This document shows, piece by piece, positions 9,653 through 18,389 of a stretch of DNA of 64,000 bases (within the stretch, counting starts at the first letter, position 1; every line of letters starts with the position of its first letter). This DNA comes from Numida meleagris (taxonomy: Eukaryota > Chordata > Aves > Galliformes > Numididae). The DNA is taken from positions 82,539,575-82,603,574 of the forward strand of contig NC_034412.1 in assembly GCF_002078875.1 (NCBI RefSeq). Reading direction: 5' to 3'. Under the pieces are notes generated by a model that saw only the letters and a list, made by a program, of their open reading frames with translations, made no database searches and had not been told where the DNA came from. A program made the translations under genes and the position numbers.

Positions 9653-12600
9653 TATACGGGGCAGTTGCATGTACAGGCATAAGTAGCCTTGTTGCGCAGC
9701 ATTAAATTGGCATTTCGGCACTACATACCGTGTATGTGTCCCGTATGCCCCTGCACGTGGAGGTGCGGACGGAAGGGAGGCCTTAGTACGTTGTCGTAGA
9801 CAACACAGCTTAACTATGTGTGATTGTATTTAATCATTTTTTTCCAACAGGGAACAAAAGGGTAAATATTCTATGCATTTTCCCATCAATATGTCTCAAC
9901 TGTGCTTAACTGTGACAATCTATGTAGTTGAAATGTTAATTTAGCCTTATATATGTTTAATTCAGTTTGTTTCATGCACAGTAATACTTCTGTTCACTCT
10001 AAAGAGAACTGAAAATAATGTTTTCTCACAAGTCACACAGAAGTAATTGGATGACAATGCTATTTCATCATTCAGCTCAGGCAGCTACAACATCCCACAG
10101 TAAGACTCAGAATTGTTTCATAGATTTGGTGTCAGACATCTTTTGGACTATTACTGCAGAGTGTGCTCCATTGTTGAGTAGATTCAAAACAAAGCACAGC
10201 TGTCCCTCTTTACTTACACAGTGCTCTCACACGGTTCTTTCAGAGCTACTGTTACCTGCCCAGGAATCCAGTTGAACAGTCCAGCAATCTTGCCATTACA
10301 CCAGTAAGTAGTCCCACTGCTCTTATTCAGTAACAGTTTAAATAACAATTGAGGAAGCCCTGGGGGCATTACACACTTCATTAGCAGTAAGAAAAATGTG
10401 CTGTAATACATGCATACTAGTACTACTGCAAAGCATTGCCAAAGTTATCTTTCAGCATGGTGCACCTCTAAATCTGCTTCCTTTTCATTTCTTAGAGAAA
10501 ATTACATTTAGTGGAGCCTAAGTTATATGTTACAGTATAATTATTTTTGTACAACAACTACTTCTTAATTATATGTACATAGAACATTTACAAATAACAA
10601 GTATTTCATTTTCTGTTTGCGTAGTTATCTGTCAGTTTAAGGCCTTGCATTTCAGAGCCACTCTGAATTTTCTGGGAGAGGAAGGTGGTGGTACTGTAGA
10701 AGCACTGTGCAGTTAGCACCAAAGGCACCGTCAAAGAAGGGGGTGGCCTGCTGCCTCCCCATGAACAGGGCATTGGACCATCCTCCTGCAGTTGTGGCTC
10801 AGTGTAGAGTCTGGATGAAAACACCAGTGAAAATAGAACAGTGAAGTAAGTGGTGTAAATTAGGAATCACTTCTTTCTACCTTATTGTGTCCTCTTTATT
10901 CTAAAATTGTAGTAAGTGCTTCAGACTTACCAAAACTTTGAAACTGCCTCTTATTTATATATTTATTTATGGTGCTCCTAAAAAAAAAAAAAGTGGCTAA
11001 CACTGTATTGAAGAAAAGAGATTATTAATACCTGTTGCAAAAGCAGGTGCACAAATTTCTTCTCCACTCATAATCCTGCTGACCTTGTAGGGCCAAAACT
11101 ATCTCGAGATGGTATAGCACACAGTAACAGGGAGACTGCTTAGTACATCTACAGATTGACTCTGGGTTATGACATTTCCTTTGGAACTATGATACTGCCT
11201 TTCCCAATGCCTGCTGCTCATGCTGAGTATGTGCTGAAGATGAAATGAATCATTTTAATTTCTTACCTCACACAGAGCTTGCACGTAAACTGCTGGAGCA
11301 TTCAGTGGCTTGAGTCCGCTGTGTAAATTAAGAGCACTGTTTTACAATAGCAAAACTTATTTTATAAAAATACCAACTGAAAGTAGAATTTTCTTCATAA
11401 GACAGCTGTTTTCATTGGTCTTCAGATGTAAACAAAGTAAAAAGAGGGAGGAAAATAAGTATCGGGGTCAAAGATGTTAAGCTCATCGACTTAAGCTGAG
11501 TTATCCTCATTTAAATATCTACCTAAGCAGATTAGTCAGCAAAAATGTTGAATATCAGCTTATTCTGGTAACTTTCTTCACTGAGTGTTCTGCACAATTC
11601 AGTGATAAAACTAATTATTTGGGTACATAAAATATAGTTTTAGGCACTTCTGAAAATACTTGACCTTTACAATACTATTTTTGTGAAGAGATGTTTTCAA
11701 ATGAAAAAATAGTTTTTTGTATCCTGAAATGTTTTAAAAACACTTTGAATCCCTCTTCTACAAACGTTACTATTTTTTTTTTTTTTTACAAAGAACTTGT
11801 CACAAGAATGGAGTTACAAAACCTGCTGGTCTGACAAAGAGCAACCGACTACAAAATTATTTATTGACATGAATTTAGATAATATCTTCTTTCATTTATT
11901 CAGAGAAATTCTTCAGTTATCTATAGTTCCTATTGCTAAAAAGGTAGTATATATTCACTATAGTAATTAAAGCAAAAACAGGACATGTTTAATAGTATAT
12001 TCTTTTCAGTTAAATATTAATTATTCGTGGTGCAACAACTGCTTGAATGCTTGTCAGAACTAGGATACTTCCTAGTACCTTCCATCCACGTAACTATTTT
12101 TATTCATTTTAGTACTGTTTCATCATATATTTATTTTACTTGATTTCAGGCAGAAGCAAGAATGACAGGGGGCTGAAGATCATTAATTTCACACTTTTCA
12201 GAATATCTAAAAGGACTGTTACTTAGATTCTATTTACTTTACTTCCAGAACTCGCAATGAAACCTTCATCTTGCAGCTAGTCATTTATTCATAGCCTACC
12301 ATCAACTTTACTTTTCTTACTTCTTTGTTTTGCGGAGTTTGATGATAATTTCTATTTTTAAACACTACCACACATACTTAGCCTGTGCTTCCCCCTAAAT
12401 TTAGCCCCACAGATAGTGAGATCTTCTTCTTCAATGCAGTTTACCATCATCAACCATGTCCTAGATGGCTGTCTTAAACATTTCCAGAAAATTCTGAGAA
12501 GGTAATTGGCAAAATCCATTCTTTTTGTTCTGTAATAATCCTGTGTTGTCAAAGGTTTACGATGAACATATTTTCTTTCTAAACAAAAAAAGACATTTGG

Positions 12601-12912
12601 TTTAGGTGAAATTATTCTTCACCTTAGTTTTCTAAAGTATTTAAAATGTAAATTTTATCGAAACTGTCAGCTGCATATATTGCACATACAGGTCATTCTT
12701 GAAACTAATATTTGTAGCATTTGTTCATCCTACTTTCCCATATGTGCTAATTGCTGGTGCTGTAGACTGACCTTAAAAAAATACTGCAGAATTTCACACT
12801 TGGCATCTTAACTCATGTCTAAACCAAAATTCTCCATCCAAACCAGAAGTTGAAAAGCCAAGAAGCTATTTCTATCATGATAGTTCTCTTCACCAAAGAA
12901 ATCCTACACAGA

Positions 12913-12918
12913 TTTATT
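12913..12918 (-). terminator. CLRN2: AATAAA hexamer overlapping the CLRN2 stop codon
   Basis: On the minus strand the last codons read TAC TAA TAA ATC, so AATAAA begins two bases into the stop codon. A GT-rich stretch (TCTGTGTAGGATTTC) follows, as expected downstream of a cleavage site. Other hexamers further along (for example 12,284-12,289) could give a longer 3' UTR. Which one is used cannot be told from sequence. Confidence 0.4.
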
Positions 12919-13182
12919 AGTACATGATATCTTCAGCTGTAACATTTGCTTCTTCTGTTTTAGTCTTAATTTTAGGGAAATTAATACAACTAATGGCTAT
13001 TAGCAGCAAATTCACTGCATGTGCTGTGGCGCTTGCCACACAAATCCAAAAACAATCTTCAAGCTGTTCTTCTAAGATAACAAATTGAAAGACATTCTCC
13101 CGAAAATTGGCAATTCTTTCTGTGAGGCGGTGAAATTTTACAGCAACCATAAAGCTGGTGACTGCAAGTGCTATGAATCCAC
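12917..13182 (-). CDS. CLRN2: CLRN2 coding exon 3
   Basis: Acceptor TTGCAG, then GGFIALAVTSFMVAVKFH, LTERIANFRENVFQF, the fourth membrane segment (FWICVASATAHAVNLLLIAI) and the terminal EDIMY. The TAA stop is the first half of a TAATAAA string. Confidence 0.97.
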
Positions 13183-16100
13183 CTGCAACAAAACAAAATA
13201 AGTATTCACCATTGCTGTCAACACAAGACGGGCATTTTGGTTGTGCTTCAGAGGGACTTACTAAATACAAAAGTGAGCAGAATGGGATGGACTTGGGCAT
13301 GGCTTAAACAGCTTCAGAATGCTTAGCCTTTATTGTGTGGCTGTAGTGATCAGGACAAACGCGATGGAAATAGCATTACAAAAAGGTGGAAGGAAAATAC
13401 AGTGCTCACCCAGATCGGAAGATTTTGGGCTCACAAGGAAAGGCTCCCACCAAGGAGGGATCTCCAGGAAGAGATCCTTCCTCAGGGGCAGTCAGCCCTT
13501 AAATGAGGCCTAAGAGGGGTGGAGCCAGGCCCCACCCCTTCTGGTTGCACAGGTGAATTGCCTTCACCTGTGCTCCCAGGGCTGACTGGGTCTTTCCTCC
13601 AGGTGCTCAATCAGTGGTTCAGGCCATGACTCAGCAGTTCCCATACAGTGGCCAAGCATTGTACCAGTGTTTGCAACAAAGTCCCTTCATCAGTGATTCT
13701 GAAGACTGACATTTGCAGCCCCTGTAAAAAGCTGACTAGATACAGTAAGCTGAAATGCCATCTGACAGATCTGTTTTGGTAGATGAAAATTTACTGCAAC
13801 TTCATTTTATTCACAAGTATTTAAGTCAAGGAGATATTTAGTAAGGCAAGAGAAGTTTTGCTGTTAACATTTTTTTTTAACAAATCTGACCTGATGAAAA
13901 ATACTGGTAAATTGTTTTACCTGCAAGGAAATTCCAAAGGCATATTCCTGCTGGACCCTTAATAGCCCGGTAAGGAACTTTTATTGCGTTAAGAATGCAG
14001 AATCCAAAACTGACCAGAGAAAAGGAAATGGCCACACAAAGGAACATTATTATCATCACATGTAGGCCTGTATTCAGTTTCTTCACCATATGTGGGAAAA
14101 CTGGCAAAAAAAAAATCATCTATTGAGTGTGTAATTTTTCTTGATAACAATAAAAACAGCACACTATGCTCATACAACAAACTGAAATTATACCTAAACA
14201 AGACTATTTTTAAAGAGGCAATCAGTTCAGGTGGTTACCCTCATCTTAGTTTGTTATGCTGTATTTCTCACTGTATCAGACAAACAGGATATATTCTGCC
14301 ACAGGAAAAATCCTTCGCAGAGGACTTATGAATAAGGATTCAGGGTTAAGTACTGTTTTATTTATCTCATTTTGTTAATATCTTAATCACCCTTGTTTTC
14401 CACTCCAAACTTCTCTTTCTGAGTTTCCCATTTCTGTCCCTTTGAAGTCTAGGAGTCCCAGTTTCCTTATCCAGGCCTTTGCTGCCTGAAAAGGTATTGC
14501 TCCTGTCTGATTTATTTTTTCATATGATTCTTCTTTCTCTCTCTTCCTACAGGTTCCATCGAGATCTACTCTGAATTCATATTTCCTAATCTCACAGGTT
14601 TCACTTTTCAAATTCCCTCCTTGGTTTCACAATATAATTCTGTGATTCTGTAAAACGGGAAGCCAGAAACTAGCTTACTTTCTCACTGGAAAATAACTGG
14701 CAGTAAAAAGCAAAGCACATGGAATTTAGCTTTGTTATAAAACAGCACCAGGGTAGTTGTAAGGATTCTTTTTCCTCTTTCCCAAAGCCATGAGCAGTAA
14801 GCCTGGCTTAATAAAGAAGAAAGAATCTTGAGGAAGAACACTGCTGCGGGGCCTGCTGACACATTCCAGCTGTGTCTGCCGTGCATGCAGACAAATGTCT
14901 GCTTCCCCAGCTCGTTCCCAGGGCTCGATTCAGATGTCAAAACATAAGCATCTCACACCAATTTAGAATGCCTTAGGACTTCCAGAAAAACCACATGGGT
15001 CTAATATAGATGACACAGTATGAATGGAACACCTCCAGGAGGAGGTGAATCTAACAGCTCTGTAGTACTACCATGATACTATTTTGATGCCAGCACAGCG
15101 AACCTTTATAGAGCTATTAAAGTATTTAAAAGGGAAAATCTCTTGCATGCTTGTTTACCTCAACACACAGTCATGTCCTCTGCAGTTAATGACCCTATTT
15201 TATAGTTCTAACAGGGAAAATTCTTATTAGCATAAGCGAGAGCTTTGTCCAAGAAGGATAGGATCACATCCTCCAGATATGTATCAACGCACACCACAGT
15301 GATGGTGGAATGCTAGGCTTTCCTCTCAGCTTACACTGTAATTAATCAGAAAGTATACTAATGAGTTCAGAAAGTTGTAGAAAGGTTGAAAAGAGTATTG
15401 GCTACCTTTTTTGTCATTCTGTCTCACAGCTGTGGATAGGGTGAAAGAACTGGGACTGCATTTCTGAATATCTTGAAAAGAAACAGCTGAGCAGAGCAAG
15501 AAGAACTTTGCCCTGCTTGCCTATTTGCCAGCAATCTGGTTACTGAAATGTGACTAGTCCACATTCAGCAATTTTTTTTTTTTTTGTCTTCAGAGTTACC
15601 AGAAAAGAAGGTATGAACTTCTTCAACATGTTAATAAAGTTAGGAGGATCTGCAGTGGCAAACATCTGCATTGGGACAGATGGAGAAATGCATCAATGTG
15701 GACAGCTAAATACATCTCTGCTTCTTAAAAGAAAAAGAAACACACACACAAAAAGAAAGTGAGGAGCTCTACAAAGAAGGCAATGATAGAGGTACAGAGA
15801 TACTGCAGAGCAACACTCACCAGAGGAAAGCTTCAGTTAAGGTGATAGTATGACTTACAGGGTCACATCAAATGTACTTCCTTCTATAGCTCAGCCTGGG
15901 ACACAAGCAGTGACTTTCACTCCCTTTACAAGACTAAAAGGAAACCCTCAAGCTAGCCCTAGGGATTTTGTTTCTCAATTCCAAGATTACAGAACGTAAC
16001 CAGAGAAAAAAATAATTAGCCTGAAATGGTAGAGGGTTTACATTCCCACTCAAATCCCAAACTATACAGACCACAAGCAAGGAACAAATATATTTTTTAT

Positions 16101-16452
16101 AATAATGAATTGCAATCTACAAGTTCTGTAAACAAAATGGAGTGCCTTTAGAGTTGAACTAGACATTCGAGTTAGGGATTCAACCAAAACTGCGCTTACC
16201 TGAGAATTTGGAGTGACGCCCGCCCAACCCACACTGCCGTATTTTGCCGCCCCGAAAGAGTCCGTAGTAAATTTCTCCAATGAACTTGACCAGCTCTGGA
16301 TCTGTGGCATTGACTAATTCAGCTCCTGTTTTGCACAGAATCTTCCCAGTCATCCACTTTGGAGTCCCCATTGCGACAACAATCAAGATAAAAGATGCAA
16401 AACTTATTGCAGAAGCCAAGGCAAATAAAGTCTTTTTAAAACAGCCAGGCAT
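12917..16452 (-). CDS. CLRN2: CLRN2, clarin-2 (complete, 3 coding exons)
   Basis: Clarin-2 is a four-pass membrane protein of the clarin family (PMP22/claudin-like superfamily), needed for hair-bundle maintenance and hearing in mammals and fish. Exons of 253, 180 and 266 bp join to 699 bp, 232 residues plus stop, exactly the human length. Membrane segments are visible at about residues 8-28 (LFALASAISFASFILIVVAM), 100-124, 139-160 and 188-208. An Asn-Ala-Thr glycosylation site (VNATDPEL) lies in the first extracellular loop, with the family motif YYGLFRGGKIRQCGLGG. The C-terminus ends TAEDIMY; human ends TAEDILY. Both introns are GT-AG in phase 1. The start ATG has A at -3 and begins MPGCFKK as in human MPGWFKK. 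The gene is divergent from QDPR and tandem with LAP3. Confidence 0.97.
13335..13636 (-). repeat. Interspersed repeat copy B (unassigned, possibly LTR-like) in CLRN2 intron 2
   Basis: Read on the minus strand this copy aligns over about 300 bp with a plus-strand copy near 32.9-33.2 kb. Shared blocks are AGTCATGGC-TGAAC, TGATTGAGCACCTGG, ACCAGAAGGGG, CCTCATTTAAGGGCTG and CTGGAGATCCCT, in the same order. An AATAAA lies near its end. Dispersed copies with a TATA-like TTTAAG and a poly(A) hexamer suggest a solo LTR of an old retroviral element, but no terminal repeats or target duplication were established. Confidence 0.7.
13921..14100 (-). CDS. CLRN2: CLRN2 coding exon 2
   Basis: A T-rich tract and TGCCAG acceptor, then VFPHMVKKLNTGLHVMII, the second membrane segment, KVPYRAIKGPAGICLWNFLA, and donor GTAAAA. 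180 bp, phase 1 to phase 1. Confidence 0.97.
14101..16199 (-). other. CLRN2: CLRN2 intron 1
   Basis: 2.1 kb between exons 1 and 2. It contains a T run (about 15,572-15,585) and a 16-bp CR1-tail-like string at 14,637-14,652 with no CR1 body next to it. Short open frames here have no homology I recognise. Confidence 0.8.
16200..16452 (-). CDS. CLRN2: CLRN2 coding exon 1
   Basis: Encodes the N-terminus, first membrane segment and most of the first extracellular loop, including NATD and QCGLGG, ending HSKFS plus one base at donor GTAAGC. The start context is AAGATGC. Confidence 0.97.
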
Positions 16453-16554
16453 CTTAGTGGTCTCAGGGAGTCATCTCCAAGGCCTCTCTGCAGCAATCAG
16501 GCACATTCCCAATTTTTCCTGATGCTCCAAAATCCACAGCTGAACAGCAGGTAT

Positions 16555-16582
16555 TTCAAAATATATTTCATTATATTTTGAA
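16555..16582. repeat. Perfect 11-bp inverted repeat, 6-nt loop
   Basis: TTCAAAATATA at 16,555-16,565 and its exact complement TATATTTTGAA at 16,572-16,582. It sits 103 bp upstream of the CLRN2 ATG, in its 5' UTR or promoter. Confidence 0.9.
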
Positions 16583-16999
16583 GCTCCGGAAATTAAACTG
16601 TATGGTTAAAAATCGAGTCCAAAAATACATCTTGCTGCGACAACATCCTGAAATGGTTGCAAACAACGGCTTCATTACCCTGCAGCGCCGTGGTGCTTCT
16701 TTCTGCGGAAAGTAATCCTATATCTATTGCAAAGCTAATGTTTCACCAGAGGTTTAATTGTCTTGCTCAAATGTCTTTGAGATCTATACCATAACCGCAT
16801 GGGAAGAAAATGAGAAGTAGAATTGTATTTATTTATTTTTAAGATTATTAAAAACACAGCTAATTTGCTACAAGGTATTACAAGCATCAACAGCAGAATT
16901 TTGCTGACATCTTTGCTGTGTGCTCCTCCTGATGCTTACTCTGTGCCAGCCTAAATGTCACTGCTGCCAGAGCTCATGGGACTGCTAATGTGGCAGAAC

Positions 17000-17404
17000 A
17001 CAAGTCTTATGAGGAATGGCTGAGGGAGCTGGGGTTGTTCAATCAGGAGAAGAGGAGGCTCAGGGGAGACCTTATAGCTCTCTACAACTGTCTGAAAGGA
17101 GGTTGTGGTGAGGTAGGAGTTGGCCTCTTCTCCTGGGTAACAATAGGACGAGACGGAACGGCCTTAAGTTGTGCCAGGGGAGGTTCAGGTTGGAAATTAG
17201 AAAAAACTTGTCCTCAGAAAGAGTGGTGATGCAGTGGCACAGGCTGCCCAGGGAGGTAGTGGAGTCACCGTCCCTGGAGGTGTTCAAGAACCGTGGAGAT
17301 GTGGCACTGAGGGACATGGTTAGTGGGCATGGTGGTGACGGGCTGATGGTTGGACTAGGTGATCTTAGAGGTCATTTCCAGCCGTAATGATTCTGTGATT
17401 CTGC
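17000..17404 (+). mobile_element. CR1 LINE, 5'-truncated, carrying the reverse-transcriptase C-terminal tail
   Basis: Translation gives [20 protein letters not shown] in one frame, then after a frameshift near 17,150-17,170 [20 protein letters not shown], both typical of the 3' end of CR1 ORF2. The copy ends with GATCTTAGAGGTCATTTCCA and the ATTCTGTGATTCTGC tail. It is dead: truncated at 5', frameshifted, no active-site region. It is oriented towards QDPR. Confidence 0.95.
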
Positions 17405-17517
17405 ATGCACCATCGCTGCAGCAATCCCAGCTCCGAGTGTCATCAGGTAGCACTGAAGAGCCGGCAGCACTTATTTGCGCTTCTACGGTTACTGCTACTC
17501 AAGCCCTATAGAGCCAC

Positions 17518-17536
17518 TAATTAATTAATTAATTAA
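17518..17536. repeat. (TTAA)n simple repeat
   Basis: Between four and five TTAA/TAAT units in a row, at the left edge of the QDPR CpG island. Confidence 0.95.
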
Positions 17537-17539
17537 CCC

Positions 17540-17740
17540 TCGCAACGTCCCCGAGGGTAGTAACGCAACTCGTTGCTGGGGCCCGCAGGCGGGGGTAATT
17601 TCCCCTGGCTTTCGGGGGTGGTCCAATCTTACCCCTGACAGGACCTGCCTCTGCTCCGCATGCGCAGGTCCCGCTGGGCTGTGAGGCGGGGCGGGCTGCA
17701 AGGCGGAGCCGGGCGGGAGTGGGGCCGGCGAGCTGCGAGC
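17540..17740 (+). promoter_or_regulatory. QDPR: QDPR CpG-island promoter
   Basis: GC-rich, CpG-rich and TATA-less. Visible motifs are a CCAAT box at 17,623-17,627, an NRF1-like CGCATGCGCA at 17,657-17,666, and a double GC box GGCGGGGCGGG at 17,685-17,695. They lie within 120 bp of the start codon, in the order common in housekeeping promoters. The island continues over exons 1 and 2 to about 18,050. Confidence 0.75.
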
Positions 17741-17827
17741 ATGGCTGCGGCGGGAAGGGTGCTGGTGTACGGCGGCAGAGGGGCCCTGGGGTCCCAGTGC
17801 GTGCAGTACTTCAAGTCCAGGAACTGG
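17741..17827 (+). CDS. QDPR: QDPR coding exon 1 (Rossmann nucleotide-binding loop)
   Basis: 29 codons, [20 protein letters not shown] to RNW, ending in phase 0 at GTGCGC. The glycine-rich GGRGALG binds the NADH pyrophosphate in this family. GC-rich, in the CpG island. Confidence 0.97.
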
Positions 17828-18350
17828 GTGCGCGCCGGGCGGGGCGGGACGGGGTGCGGGGAGGCAGCGGCTGGGCAGCGGGGAGCTGCGTGCCCCGGGA
17901 CCGGTGCTAACGGTTCTCTTGCTGCGCAGTGGGTCGCCAGCATCGACCTGGCCGAGAACGAGGAGGCCAGCGCCAGCGTGGTGGTGAGGCCCACCGAGTC
18001 CTTCACCGAGCAGGCCGAGCAGGTGGGAGCGCGTGGGGACGGTGCCGTGGTTGCAGGCTGAAATGGGGTCCCACTTCACCGAGGCACCAGGAAATTCATA
18101 ACTAAATGCATTACCAGTTATGGAGAAAAAGGTGCTGGGTATCCATAGCCTCCCTCTCAGGTGCAGTGTTGTGACGCGCAGCTCGTGCAGTTTAGGCAGA
18201 AGCAGTGACAAGGCAAATGTTTAGTTGTTTGTTCCTTGTGCTGTCATCAAGAAGTGTCACAGAAGCAGTTATGAGCAGATCTGGAGCTTTTTGCCCCATG
18301 TGCTTAAATGGCACAGTCTGCAGAGAAGTGCCTTCAAAAAGAAATTGCTA

Positions 18351-18389
<39 letters not shown>

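Larger units (their letters stand above)
8805..12912. other. LAP3-CLRN2 intergenic interval
   Basis: No recognised gene. Contents: a 45-bp minisatellite near 9.6 kb, T/A homopolymers (for example T run 11,773-11,787), and several minus-strand open stretches flanked by plausible splice sites (about 12.5, 11.8, 11.3, 11.1, 10.7, 10.3 and 9.3 kb). I could not match these to a protein family; they are discussed as findings. The 3' untranslated region of CLRN2 would extend into the right end if downstream poly(A) sites are used. Confidence 0.6.
16453..17740. promoter_or_regulatory. Divergent CLRN2/QDPR intergenic interval
   Basis: The two start codons face away from each other across 1,288 bp, as in mammals. 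From left to right: an A/T-rich CLRN2-proximal part with a hairpin, a CR1 fragment, a (TTAA)n stretch and the QDPR CpG island. The CLRN2 side lacks CpG enrichment, in keeping with a tissue-restricted gene next to a housekeeping one (inference). Confidence 0.75.

Noticed and set aside
10667..10812. Possible carnitine acyltransferase similarity of an open frame near 10.7 kb (a W...DGAFGANC pattern)
   Set aside because: Spacing differs from the family, the catalytic His region is absent, the frame stops soon after, and the expected 290-residue C-terminal half is not found.
13182..13300. In-frame extension with upstream Met at the 5' side of CLRN2 exon 3
   Set aside because: It is intron sequence before the TTGCAG acceptor; joining at the acceptor restores the 232-residue clarin-2.
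14637..14652. ATTCTGTGATTCTG string resembling a CR1 tail
   Set aside because: No CR1 body sequence is present on either side, so it may be coincidence or an unrecognisable remnant.
16280..16522. Plus-strand open frame over CLRN2 exon 1
   Set aside because: It is the antisense shadow of the CLRN2 first exon.
17525..18211. 228-codon minus-strand open frame over the QDPR promoter and exons 1-2
   Set aside because: Stops are depleted by the high GC content; it is antisense to proven coding exons and has no recognisable domain.
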